DNA from: Candidatus Sericytochromatia bacterium
GTDB taxonomy: Bacteria; Cyanobacteriota; Sericytochromatia; UBA7694; JACMQJ01
Reading direction: 5' to 3'
DNA: 64,000 bases
Assembly (NCBI GenBank): GCA_026004035.1
Contig: BPII01000004.1
Coordinates: 1-64,000, forward strand
Shown: positions 48,627 to 57,158 of the stretch, piece by piece
How the letters are laid out: the number at the start of each line of letters is the position of its first letter
Numbering within the stretch: position 1 is the first letter of the stretch
Program-made: the position numbers and the translations under genes
The notes under the pieces: generated by a model
Told to the model about the DNA's origin: nothing
The model's database searches: none
Seen by the model: the letters and a program-made list of their open reading frames with translations, nothing else

Positions 48627-49034
48627 TTACAATAATAAATTTTCAAATCCTTTTTCTTTTAAATATTTAGGATATATTTTATATGCTGGTGTGATAATAG
48701 GAAGTAATAAGAGTAATTTAGGAAAAGAACCTTTAACTTTTATTTCTTGCTTTGTAACTGCCATAACTAAATTAACTTTTCCAAGCCAAAACTTATGTGC
48801 AATATCAGCATTCATAAATAATTCTATTTCTGGTTCAAATGAGTTATTATTAACTGATACTTCAACTTTATTTTTAGAACAATCTATATTTATAAATAAA
48901 TTAGGTTCAGTATAATTAAATCTTATTTTTACCTTATGAGTTAATAATTTATCTCCTATATCAGTATTATTTATTAAATATATAAAAAAATTATATAAAA
49001 CATCTTCTAAGTGCTGTGAGTCTTTAAAATACAT
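48627..49034 (-). CDS. SCP2 sterol-carrier-like domain protein
   Basis: The 135-residue protein matches a single SCP2 fold: LFINIDCSKNKVEVSVNN, EIELFMNADIAHKFWLGKVN, and VKGSFPKLLLLLPI (family pattern G-x(4)L). SCP2 domains hold hydrophobic ligands such as lipids or acyl-CoAs. It is set between an SDR gene (4 bp) and a DsbA/HCCA-like gene (9 bp), suggesting that the three work on one hydrophobic substrate. This is an inference. Confidence 0.7.
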   Translation of the reverse strand: MYFKDSQHLEDVLYNFFIYLINNTDIGDKLLTHKVKIRFNYTEPNLFINIDCSKNKVEVSVNNNSFEPEIELFMNADIAHKFWLGKVNLVMAVTKQEIKVKGSFPKLLLLLPIITPAYKIYPKYLKEKGFENLLL

Positions 49035-49038
49035 AAAC

Positions 49039-49743
49039 TTACCAATCTATTTCTTTTCTATCTTTAAAAAACTTTCCTGTTGGACAATCTTCAACAGTTG
49101 CAAGCCATACAGCAGTATCAGCTCCTTGAGGTAGTTCTCTTGTTGCATTTGGTCCTCCCATATCAGTTTTTACCCAACCAGGACACATAGTATTGACTTT
49201 TATTTTATACTTCCTTAGCTCATTACTCATAATTCTTGTTAAAGCATTTAAACTTGTTTTTGATACTCTATAACCTATATATCCTCCACCCATTTCACTT
49301 AATTGTCCCATACCACTTGACATATTTATTATTCTAGCATCATCACTTTGTTTTAATAAATCTACAAATTTTTTACTAACTTTTAATGCACCAAAAAAGT
49401 TTATTTCCATAGTTTGTTTTATTATATCAATATCACAATTAAAAAAACTACTATTTTCTTGATTTTCTAAAAATACACCTGCATTATTTATTAAAACATC
49501 CAATTTACCATACTTGTTTTTTACATAATCAAAGGCTTTCTCTATACTTTCATCACTTGTAACTTCTAATTGATGATAATCTACATTTAAATTTTTTTCT
49601 TTTAAACTATTTACAGCTTTTATTCCTAAGTTTTCGTTTCTACTTGTTAATATTACGCTATGTTTTAATTCAGCTAATTGTTTTACTATTTCTAAACCTA
49701 TACCTTTATTGGCACCAGTTACAAGAATAATTTTACTACTCAT
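49039..49743 (-). CDS. Short-chain dehydrogenase/reductase (carbonyl-reductase-like)
   Basis: The 234-residue SDR has the cofactor loop VTGANKGIG, NNAGVF, catalytic Ser in INMSSGMG, Tyr and Lys in YRVSK, and CPGWVKTDMGG. The last motif and the overall pattern are those of carbonyl reductase-like NADPH enzymes. It is the first gene of a minus-strand run going through SCP2, the DsbA/HCCA-like gene, DUF3326, rlmN and rsgA with almost no gaps. The carbonyl substrate is unknown. Confidence 0.88.
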   Translation of the reverse strand: MSSKIILVTGANKGIGLEIVKQLAELKHSVILTSRNENLGIKAVNSLKEKNLNVDYHQLEVTSDESIEKAFDYVKNKYGKLDVLINNAGVFLENQENSSFFNCDIDIIKQTMEINFFGALKVSKKFVDLLKQSDDARIINMSSGMGQLSEMGGGYIGYRVSKTSLNALTRIMSNELRKYKIKVNTMCPGWVKTDMGGPNATRELPQGADTAVWLATVEDCPTGKFFKDRKEIDW

Positions 49744-49823
49744 TTTAAAACCTCATAAAAGTGTGTAAATATTATTCTATCATATTAAAGAATTAATTGT
49801 TTATTTATCACAAAATTTACAGT

Positions 49824-50075
49824 AATAAAGAATGAAAAAATTTTTGCATTAAAATAAATAAATTTTTTATCGCAAAAAGGAGAATTCGGCACCAGGATTG
49901 AGTTATAAAAAAATTACCTTGAAATACTGATAAATACTAAATTTAAAGTATTTTTTAATATAAATCTTTAAAATACTTACTATTAAAAGATTTTTAGCTT
50001 ATCAAAAAGTAACATTAGCCCAGTGACACTCTTAATTATGTACTATTTGTTATAAAAATTGGTATTAGATGGTTT
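49824..50075. repeat. Dispersed intergenic repeat, copy 3
   Basis: Starts with AATAAAGAATGAAAAAATTT (as at 40077). 49945-50030 is the reverse complement of 40096-40175 (AATATAAATCTTTAAAATAC, TTTTAGCTTATCAAAAAGTA, ACATTAGCCCAGTGACA). It ends with TTAATTATG then TTATAAAAATTGGTATTA, shared with copy 1. The 838-bp divergent gap 49744-50581 otherwise holds the 50131 module and a leader for the PP2C gene; no RNA gene is recognisable. Confidence 0.78.
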
Positions 50076-50130
50076 TCCTATTGTTCTTTTTAAATTTAAT
50101 ATTCTAATACTTCATCTAAATAATATAATT

Positions 50131-50300
50131 GTTACTATGTCATATTTTTTTGCTGGTAACATATTTACTTTTTAATCTATCCAAAATAAGAATACAAAAT
50201 TATAAATAATTACCCTATAAATATTGTCAATATTACTTTATGTTAATTTTAGAATTTCATTGTTAAAGTTAAAGTTTAAAAAATAAAAAAATAATGAAGT
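50131..50300. repeat. Dispersed intergenic repeat, partner of 9661-9805
   Basis: Direct copy of the 9661-9805 module, then an A-rich part resembling 9561-9604 and, near 50327-50350, CATAACTTAATCTCAGTACC resembling 32039-32058. The module order differs from the other copies. Confidence 0.72.
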
Positions 50301-50581
50301 ATAAAATACTCTCTTAAATTTCTTTTCCATAACTTAATCTCAGTACCAAGCACAGCTCCAACACTCAATATAACTTTACATTATTAAAATACTTATGCAA
50401 TAAGAGTTTTACCAGGTTGAGTAATTACAATTTCTAGATACTCAAAAAAATCAGAAATTTTTTGAACAATTAGATATAATTTTTTTTAAATAGATTACAG
50501 GTGTTTTTGATTAAAAAATATTTTCATTAATACTTTTTTATATTAAAATATTAGATAATTAGTTATTGTAAGGAGATCTTA

Positions 50582-51325
50582 GTGATTTCATCAGGATATA
50601 CAGACGTAGGTAGAGTTAGAGAAGTTAATCAAGATAGTTTTATTGTAGTTGATTTACTAGGTCTATATATCGTTGCTGATGGTATGGGTGGACATGCAGC
50701 TGGTGAAAAAGCAAGTATAACAGCAATTGGTACAGCACTTGATATATTTTCTTCTTATGATTTTGAAAATCAAAAAATTGTTGGTAGCGATGAAACTCTT
50801 TCTATAATTGATATGATTAGAATATCTTTTAAAGAAGCAAATAATAGAATAATAAAAGAATCTATAAGTAGTGTTCATCTTCAAGGAATGGGCACCACTC
50901 AAGTTATGTCTATCATATACAATAATAAAGCTTATTTAGGAAGTATAGGTGATAGTAGAATATATAAAATAACTTCTAGTAGTATAGAACAACTTACAAG
51001 AGATCATTCTGTTGTTCAAGATTTAATGGATCAAGGACTTATAACTAGTGAAGAAGCAAAAGTTCATCCTTATAAAAATGTTATTACTAAATGTCTTGGT
51101 ATGCAAGCAGAAATAGAAATAGATACTAAAGAGATAAATTTAGAAAAAGATGATAAATTATTACTTTGTACTGATGGACTTACTGGATTAGTAACTGATG
51201 AAGAAATAAAAAATATTGTAAATTCGAATAACGATTTAAATAATGTAGTAAAAAAACTTGTTAATTTAGCTAATGAAAGAGGAGGACACGATAATATAAC
51301 AGTTGTTATTATACATAATAATTAA
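50582..51325 (+). CDS. PP2C-type Ser/Thr protein phosphatase
   Basis: The 247-residue PP2C has all the metal-site motifs: REVNQDSF, VADGMGGHAAGE, GIGDSRIY-like SIGDSRIY, RDHSVVQ, CTDGLTG and GGHDNITVVI. It removes phosphate from Ser/Thr in the cytosol and opposes the kinase encoded 11 bp downstream. The start is GTG at 50582, set by AAGGAG six bases before it; no ATG is available nearby in frame. The bacterial Stp/PrpC-PknB pair is the known arrangement. Confidence 0.94.
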   Translation: MISSGYTDVGRVREVNQDSFIVVDLLGLYIVADGMGGHAAGEKASITAIGTALDIFSSYDFENQKIVGSDETLSIIDMIRISFKEANNRIIKESISSVHLQGMGTTQVMSIIYNNKAYLGSIGDSRIYKITSSSIEQLTRDHSVVQDLMDQGLITSEEAKVHPYKNVITKCLGMQAEIEIDTKEINLEKDDKLLLCTDGLTGLVTDEEIKNIVNSNNDLNNVVKKLVNLANERGGHDNITVVIIHNN

Positions 51326-51336
51326 AAGGAACTTAA

Positions 51337-53277
51337 ATGTTAATTTTAGGAAAATATGAAATAATAGAAGAAATAGGAAGAGGTGGAATGGGTATTGTTT
51401 ATAAAGCAAAAGATACCCGCCTTGGTAGAATAGTTGCTCTTAAAGAATTAGTTGTAAGTCAAGCTATAATAGGACAAGAAAGAGAAGAGATAATAGCAAG
51501 ATTTCAAAGAGAAGCACAGACAGCTGCACAATTAAGTCATCCTAATATTGTTACTATTTTTGATGTAGGTGAAGAAAATAATAGACACTTTATAGCAATG
51601 GAATATTTACCTGGCAAAAGTTTAAAAGATTATCTTGATGAAGAATATAAATTTTCATTAGATGAAATAGTAGATATATTAAGTCAAATAGCTACAGGTT
51701 TAGAACATGCACATTCAAAAGGTGTAGTTCATAGAGATGTAAAGCCTGATAATATGAAAATAATAGAAGATAATGTTGTAAAAATTATGGACTTTGGTAT
51801 AGCAAGAATAGAAGGTAACACTTCATCTTTAACACAAGATGGCACAATGTTAGGAACATTAGGTTATATATCACCAGAACAATTACATAATTCTAAAGGT
51901 GTTGATTCAAGAGCTGATATTTTCTCTTATGGTGCAATGATGTATGAGATATTTACAAAAAAATTACCTTTTGATGGTGGAACTGTAGGTGCAACAATAT
52001 TAAAAATAATGACTGAAGATCCTATTCCACCAAGAAAAATAAATCCAGATATACCAGAAATAATAGAAAAAATAATAATGAAATGTTTAATAAAGGATCC
52101 TGATAAAAGATATCAAAAGTTTAAAGAAATAATAAATGAATTTAATACTTTTAAGTTTATTCTTTCTAATCCTAATATGATGACAGTATCAAGACCTCCA
52201 GAAGCAAATATTAATATGTTTTCTATGCCTCCTCAAAGACCTATTGATACACCACCTATTAATACAAGTATTCCAGGAACAGCTATACCTCCTCAAAGAC
52301 CTATTGATACATCACCTATTAATACAAGTATTCCAGGAACAGCTATACCTCCTCAAAGACCTATTGATACATCACCTATTGATACAAGTATTCCAGGAAC
52401 AGCTATACATCTCTCAAAAAAGACAGATGATTCACTAGAACCTTCTGAAATAAAAGTATCTTTTATAAGACAAATAGCAAAAGCTGGAACAGCAAAAGGA
52501 CAATTAAATTCTCCGAAAGGGATATGTTCTAGTAATGGAATATTGTTAATAGTTGATAATCAAAATAGAAGAGTTCAAGCTTTCGACTATCTTGGTGAAT
52601 GGAAATTCTTAATACAAGTTAGTGATATGCAATCACCTAATGATGTTGCTATGGATAAAAATGGTAATATATATGTAAGTGATATTGATGCTAAAATAAG
52701 AGTCTTTGATAATTCAGGAAAATTCTTAAGAGCTTTCGGTGGAAAAGGTGAAGGTACAGGAAAATTAAAATCAGCTAATGGTATAGCTATTTATGATGAT
52801 AAAATATATATAGTAGATACAGATAATTATAAAATACAAGTTTTTAATACAAATGGAAATTTAATTACTGTTTTTGGAAAATATGGAACAAAACCAGGTG
52901 AGTTTAAGTCTCCTTATTCAGTAGCAGTTGATGAAGACAGAATTTATATACTAGATTATGGTTTTCCAAGAGTGCAGGTATTAGATAAAAACGGTATATC
53001 AAGATTAGTATTTGGACAAAGAGGAACAGGAAAAGGAGAATTTAGTATTCCTAAAGGTATAGCAGTTGATAAGTATGGTAGAATATTTGTAGCTGATACT
53101 TTAAATCATAGAGTTCAAGTTTTTAATAAAAATGGAAAATGGTTATATACTTTTGGTGCAAAAGGAAATGGACAAGGACAATTTACAGGACCAGAAGCTA
53201 TAAGTATATCTGATCCATACATATTTGTATTGGATAAAGGAAATAATAGAGTTCAAGTATTTACCTATGAAATCTAA
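51337..53277 (+). CDS. Ser/Thr protein kinase with cytosolic NHL beta-propeller
   Basis: The 646-residue protein starts with a Hanks-type kinase domain (about 8-265): GRGGMGIVY, Lys36, HRDVKPDN (Asp134), DFGIA (152-156), GTLGYISPEQ. A Pro-rich linker with three 20-residue repeats follows (298-357), then six NHL blades from about 385 to the end (for example GIAVDKYGRIFVADTLNHRV). In PknD-like kinases a membrane helix separates kinase and propeller; none is found here, so the propeller should be cytosolic and may recruit targets or RNA. It is preceded by its phosphatase and followed by a propeller lipoprotein. Confidence 0.93.
   Translation: MLILGKYEIIEEIGRGGMGIVYKAKDTRLGRIVALKELVVSQAIIGQEREEIIARFQREAQTAAQLSHPNIVTIFDVGEENNRHFIAMEYLPGKSLKDYLDEEYKFSLDEIVDILSQIATGLEHAHSKGVVHRDVKPDNMKIIEDNVVKIMDFGIARIEGNTSSLTQDGTMLGTLGYISPEQLHNSKGVDSRADIFSYGAMMYEIFTKKLPFDGGTVGATILKIMTEDPIPPRKINPDIPEIIEKIIMKCLIKDPDKRYQKFKEIINEFNTFKFILSNPNMMTVSRPPEANINMFSMPPQRPIDTPPINTSIPGTAIPPQRPIDTSPINTSIPGTAIPPQRPIDTSPIDTSIPGTAIHLSKKTDDSLEPSEIKVSFIRQIAKAGTAKGQLNSPKGICSSNGILLIVDNQNRRVQAFDYLGEWKFLIQVSDMQSPNDVAMDKNGNIYVSDIDAKIRVFDNSGKFLRAFGGKGEGTGKLKSANGIAIYDDKIYIVDTDNYKIQVFNTNGNLITVFGKYGTKPGEFKSPYSVAVDEDRIYILDYGFPRVQVLDKNGISRLVFGQRGTGKGEFSIPKGIAVDKYGRIFVADTLNHRVQVFNKNGKWLYTFGAKGNGQGQFTGPEAISISDPYIFVLDKGNNRVQVFTYEI
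52228..52407 (+). repeat. Three tandem 60-bp repeats inside the kinase gene
   Basis: Three head-to-tail 60-bp units, differing at only two or three bases, encode PPQRPIDTSPINTSIPGTAI and near-identical copies. They form the linker between kinase and propeller. The near-identity suggests recent expansion, and copy number may vary among strains. Confidence 0.95.
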
Positions 53278-53284
53278 AAAATAA

Positions 53285-54376
53285 ATGAAAAAAATTTTAC
53301 TTTTGACATTGATACTTATAAATTTCTATTCTTGTAGAGATAATACAAACATATCACCTAAATTAGTTAGTAATAATTCACCAAGTATTTCTCCAAATCT
53401 TTCAAATACTCCTTCACCTACCCCTTCTAACTTAAACAATATTAAAGACACCAAAGAAAAAATTGTATTTATGTCAAATAGAAATGGTTTTTGGGATTTG
53501 TATGTTATGAATTCTGATGGAAGTAATCAAACTAGAATAACGAATGATAATATGAAAAGTCCTTTTGCTTTTTCTGTATCACCAGATAGTAAAAAATTAG
53601 CTTATATATCTGATAAAACAGGAAATTCAGAATTATATGTTAAAGATTTGTTATCAGGTAAAGTTACTCAAATGACAGAAACAGAAGCAGATGAAGGTAA
53701 CCCTTCTTGGAGTAGTGATAGTAGTAATATAATATTTCATTCAAACTATTTTGATAAAAATAAGTATGAAATTCTAAAAATGAATTATCCCCCATCTGCT
53801 ATAAATAATTTTAGTAAATTTATTAGTGATAATTTTTTATCATTATTACATCCTGTTTATTCTCCAAATGGTGCTTATGTTCTTTATTCTGAATTAAATG
53901 AAGAAGGTAAAATATCATTAAAAATTTATGACAATGTTCAGAAAACTGAAAGAGAATTATTATCATCTGAAAATAATCCAATAAATGGTAGTTGGTCACC
54001 TGATAGTAAAAAAATCATATATTGGACATCTAACAATGGTATTTTTGAAATAAATATTGATGGAACATCTAATAAATCTATTAATTCTTTTAAAAATATA
54101 AGAGGAACACCTTTTTTTTCACCTGATGGAAAAAAAATTGCTATATCAAGAGGTATAGGTTTTTCAGAAGATTATAATATATGGCTTATAGATTCTGATG
54201 GAACAAATCCCAAAAAAATAACATCAGAAGGTGGTATAAGTATATCTTGGATAAAAGACTCAACTGGTTTAAATTTATCAGAAAATACACAGAATCCAAT
54301 GTCTTCATCAAATCCAGTTACAACCCCAAATAATAATCAAATAAATCCTTTGGATCCATTAATAAATCCAAATTAG
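53285..54376 (+). CDS. TolB/WD40-like beta-propeller lipoprotein
   Basis: The 363-residue protein has a lipoprotein signal (INFYSC, Cys17), a Ser/Pro/Asn-rich linker to about residue 55, and a TolB-type propeller: IVFMSNRNGFWDLYVMNSDG, AFSVSPDSKKLAYISDKTG, PSWSSDSSNIIFHSN, SWSPDSKKIIYWT, FFSPDGKKIAISR. It ends in a low-complexity Pro/Asn tail. It sits 7 bp after the kinase gene. It is probably anchored in a membrane facing the periplasm; it could report envelope state, but no link to the cytosolic kinase is shown. It is not TolB itself, because no tol-pal genes are present. Confidence 0.82.
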   Translation: MKKILLLTLILINFYSCRDNTNISPKLVSNNSPSISPNLSNTPSPTPSNLNNIKDTKEKIVFMSNRNGFWDLYVMNSDGSNQTRITNDNMKSPFAFSVSPDSKKLAYISDKTGNSELYVKDLLSGKVTQMTETEADEGNPSWSSDSSNIIFHSNYFDKNKYEILKMNYPPSAINNFSKFISDNFLSLLHPVYSPNGAYVLYSELNEEGKISLKIYDNVQKTERELLSSENNPINGSWSPDSKKIIYWTSNNGIFEINIDGTSNKSINSFKNIRGTPFFSPDGKKIAISRGIGFSEDYNIWLIDSDGTNPKKITSEGGISISWIKDSTGLNLSENTQNPMSSSNPVTTPNNNQINPLDPLINPN

Positions 54377-54388
54377 AAATTTATTTTA

Positions 54389-54847
54389 TTATTTAGATTT
54401 AAACTTATGAACTAATTCATAAATAATAATGGCTGTTGAAACTCCTACATTTAAGCTTTGAGTAAAACCATAAGTTTCTATTGTTAAAAAAATATCAGAA
54501 TTTTTTATTAAATATTCGGATAATCCTAATTTTTCAGTTCCCATTAGTAAAGCTATTTTTTCAAAATAAGGAAAATTATCAAGTGTATAAGAATTAATAT
54601 TTTTAGGAATAGTAGCAACTAATTTAAAATTATTTTCTTTTAAATAATTTACACAATTTTCAGCATTTTTAAATTTATTTATATTTAAATATTTTTCAGC
54701 TCCTAATGAAATATTACTATCTATGATAAACTTGTTTCTATTCTCTATCACGTTTATTTCTTTTATACCTAACAATTCAGCAGTTCTTACTATATTACTA
54801 GCATTTTGAGTTTGATATATATCTTCTAAAACTAAAACTATTTTCAT
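54389..54847 (-). CDS. SpoU/TrmH-family (SPOUT) RNA methyltransferase
   Basis: The 152-residue minimal SPOUT enzyme has NASNIVRTAELLGI (motif 1 with Asn and Arg), ALLMGTEKLGLS (motif 2) and the knot-forming YGFTQSLNVGVSTAIIIYEL (motif 3). Such enzymes 2'-O-methylate ribose in tRNA or rRNA. The short form without an extra RNA-binding domain resembles TrmL or TrmH; the target cannot be settled. It overlaps the ribF stop by one base. Confidence 0.85.
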   Translation of the reverse strand: MKIVLVLEDIYQTQNASNIVRTAELLGIKEINVIENRNKFIIDSNISLGAEKYLNINKFKNAENCVNYLKENNFKLVATIPKNINSYTLDNFPYFEKIALLMGTEKLGLSEYLIKNSDIFLTIETYGFTQSLNVGVSTAIIIYELVHKFKSK

Positions 54848-55752
54848 TAAATAATTGATTCTATATCTTTTAATATTTGTTCCTTTAATTCTTCTAAAGA
54901 ATTGAATTTTTTTTCATCTCTTATGAATGATTTAAAAGTAATTGTAATATAATGGTCATAAATATTTTTATCAAAATTTATTATATGAACTTCTATACTC
55001 TTATTTCCATTATCTAATGTTGGTCTATTTCCTATATTCATAACACCTTTGAAAATATCATTATTTATTTTTACAAAACAGGAATAAACTCCGTTTTTTG
55101 GTAGTATTTTTCTTTGATTTACATCTAAATTAGCTGTAGGTATTCCTAAAACAGATTTACCTATACCTTTACCTTTTATAACTCGCCCTGAAATGCTATA
55201 CTCATATCCAAGTAATTTATTTGCTTTTTCAAAATTTCCATCTAAAATTAATTTTCTTATCTCAGAACTACTTACAATTGTATTATCAATTTTAAATTGT
55301 TCAATAATATAAGAATTATAATTATATTTATTTTGTAAATTTTTCAAAGTATATATATTACCGCTTGCTTGATATCCAAAGAAAAAGTTAAAACCAACAC
55401 AAATATTTTTTGCTTTTAATTTTTCTATTAGAATATTTTCTATAAAATCTTCTGGGGATAGATTAGAAAATTTTTTATCAAATTGATAAATAATACAAAT
55501 ATCAGCATCAAAAGATTTTAGTAATTCTAACTTTTCTTCATAAACTGTTATTAATTTTGGAACCTCTTTTGAACCTGTTACAATAGCTGGATGATCGGTA
55601 AATGTAAATATAACAAATTCTTGATTATTTTCTTTTGCTACTTGTTTAGCTTTACTTAAAACTTGTCTATGACCATAATGAACTCCATCAAATGTTCCTA
55701 TTGCTATAGTTGTGTTTTTATCTAAATTAGGTATTTCATTAAATATTCTCAT
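54847..55752 (-). CDS. ribF: Bifunctional riboflavin kinase/FAD synthetase
   Basis: The 301-residue protein has the N-terminal FAD synthetase nucleotidyltransferase (IAIGTFDGVHYGHRQVLSKA, CVGFNFFFGYQASG, SSSEIRKLI) and the C-terminal flavokinase (GRVIKGKGIGKSVLGIPTAN, GVMNIGNRPT, VHIINFDKNIYD). It makes FMN and then FAD from riboflavin. Its ATG overlaps the stop of the Pgi/Pmi gene (ATGA). Confidence 0.95.
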   Translation of the reverse strand: MRIFNEIPNLDKNTTIAIGTFDGVHYGHRQVLSKAKQVAKENNQEFVIFTFTDHPAIVTGSKEVPKLITVYEEKLELLKSFDADICIIYQFDKKFSNLSPEDFIENILIEKLKAKNICVGFNFFFGYQASGNIYTLKNLQNKYNYNSYIIEQFKIDNTIVSSSEIRKLILDGNFEKANKLLGYEYSISGRVIKGKGIGKSVLGIPTANLDVNQRKILPKNGVYSCFVKINNDIFKGVMNIGNRPTLDNGNKSIEVHIINFDKNIYDHYITITFKSFIRDEKKFNSLEELKEQILKDIESII

Positions 55753-56795
55753 AATCTCTTTTTCATTTCTACTATTAAATCAACAGGTGTAGGATCTATA
55801 TTTCTTAAAAATGCTAAATATATACTAACCCAATCACCAAAATATATTAAGTAAAATATTTTTTCTAAATCAGAATTACCTTTAGAATAAACTTCTATAA
55901 CTTCAATATTTCTTTCTTCAAGTAATTGTTTTGTAATATCCATTCTTTTTATATTTCTTACATCTTCATCTTTATCTCTAAGAAAAATTACTTTAAAATT
56001 TTTTCTTAAAATTTCCTCTTGTTCCCAACCCACTATTTCATCATGATTCATTTCTGGAAATGTATAATAATGTGATATTATTTTGCTATTTTCTCCAAAT
56101 TGATTTTTCCATCGTGTAGAACAAACTTCTAATAATTCATCAGATGAATATATTACAGGAGTATAACCTACTAATTTTCTAGCTACTTCCAGTGGCTTAG
56201 AATTTTCAATATTAGAAAATTCTAAAGAATATTTATTTAACATATCTATTAAACTATTATATTCGTCATAATAATTTTTATCTAAAATATTAAGAGTTTC
56301 TAATATTTTCATTAAGCCTATAAATAAACATCCGATAAGTGCTCTTGCTTGCATTTTAGTTTTAGGTAATAAATAAATTGGTAAATTTAATTTATTAGAT
56401 AAATCTTTTAATTTTCCTCCACAGGTAATTGATACACATAAAGAATTTTTTTCTATACATAAGTTATAAGCATTTAGAGTTTCTTCAGTATTTCCAGAAG
56501 CAGTTATTGCTATTGCTAATGTGTTATTATCAACCCATTTAGGAATATTATATCCTTGATTTATAAATATAGGTATATTTATTCTTTTATCTAATAGTGA
56601 TTTAACTATTTTTGAAGCAATAGATGAACCACCACCTGTTCCAAGTAAAATAATTTTGTTTATATTTTTTTGAGAGCTTAAATTAAAAGATTTAGAGTTT
56701 TCTATTTCTTGTTTTATTTGTAAATGTAAGCTCTTTATATCAGAAAACATGTCTGATTTATCTATTTCCTTTATTTTTTCTAAAGTAATATTCAT
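55749..56795 (-). CDS. Bifunctional phosphoglucose/phosphomannose isomerase
   Basis: The protein of 348 residues has paired SIS domains: IILLGTGGGSSIASKIVKSL, AIAITASGNTEETLNAY, CVSITCGGKL, then in the second half VIYSSDELLEVCSTRWKNQF, PEMNHDEIVGW and a C-terminal DPTPVDLIVEMKKRL. That is the Pgi/Pmi family, with the catalytic Glu/His in PEMNHDE. It converts glucose-6-P or mannose-6-P to fructose-6-P. ATG 56795 is chosen over TTG 56810 because GAGG sits just before it. Together with the classical pgi at 17066 it makes a pair; mannose-6-P may be its main substrate. Confidence 0.92.
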   Translation of the reverse strand: MNITLEKIKEIDKSDMFSDIKSLHLQIKQEIENSKSFNLSSQKNINKIILLGTGGGSSIASKIVKSLLDKRINIPIFINQGYNIPKWVDNNTLAIAITASGNTEETLNAYNLCIEKNSLCVSITCGGKLKDLSNKLNLPIYLLPKTKMQARALIGCLFIGLMKILETLNILDKNYYDEYNSLIDMLNKYSLEFSNIENSKPLEVARKLVGYTPVIYSSDELLEVCSTRWKNQFGENSKIISHYYTFPEMNHDEIVGWEQEEILRKNFKVIFLRDKDEDVRNIKRMDITKQLLEERNIEVIEVYSKGNSDLEKIFYLIYFGDWVSIYLAFLRNIDPTPVDLIVEMKKRL

Positions 56796-56806
56796 ATATT
56801 TAAACC

Positions 56807-57145
56807 TCAATATTTTTGATAAAATCTATCATCTTTATAAAAAGCTTCTAATAATTCATCAAATTTATTAAAAAATTCTTTTTTCTTTTCTTTGACAAAA
56901 AAACTTTTTTCTTTTTTATTTATTGCACTTCTTAATAAATTAAAAAAGTAGTGAAATTCTGAAATATTTAAATCTTTTAAGGATAAAAAAGAATTGTTCT
57001 CTCTTTTTGCATTAAAAACAATATCATAAAATTTAAAATCTTCTTTGTCTTCCATGTATTTAATTAACTTATTAATTATTGCATCATAAATCCAATTATC
57101 AAAATAAAATATTGTATTTTCATTTAATTCTATAAAGTTTTCCAC
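56807..57145 (-). CDS. Hypothetical protein between gpsA and the Pgi/Pmi gene
   Basis: A 112-residue helical, soluble-looking protein (FYFDNWIYDAIINKLIKYM, FHYFFNLLRSAINKKEKSFF) with Lys/Glu-rich end. I do not recognise a family. Its stop lies just before the ATG chosen for the Pgi/Pmi gene and it follows gpsA by 13 bp, so it belongs to the same transcript. Confidence 0.5.
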   Translation of the reverse strand: MENFIELNENTIFYFDNWIYDAIINKLIKYMEDKEDFKFYDIVFNAKRENNSFLSLKDLNISEFHYFFNLLRSAINKKEKSFFVKEKKKEFFNKFDELLEAFYKDDRFYQKY

Positions 57146-57158
57146 AATAATTTAAATA

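Noticed and set aside
49882..49896. GAATTCGGCACCAGG resembles a cDNA-library adapter (EcoRI site plus GGCACGAG)
   Set aside because: It differs by a base, lies inside natural repeat sequence, and a similar GGCACTGAG stretch occurs in copy 2, so vector contamination is not supported.
49744..50581. Hidden RNA gene (for example 6S or tmRNA) in the longest gap
   Set aside because: No GC-richer core, tRNA-like ends or stable stem was found; the content is repeat modules and A/T-rich leader.
52228..52407. Tandem repeat considered as CRISPR
   Set aside because: Units are contiguous without spacers and are translated in frame within the kinase.
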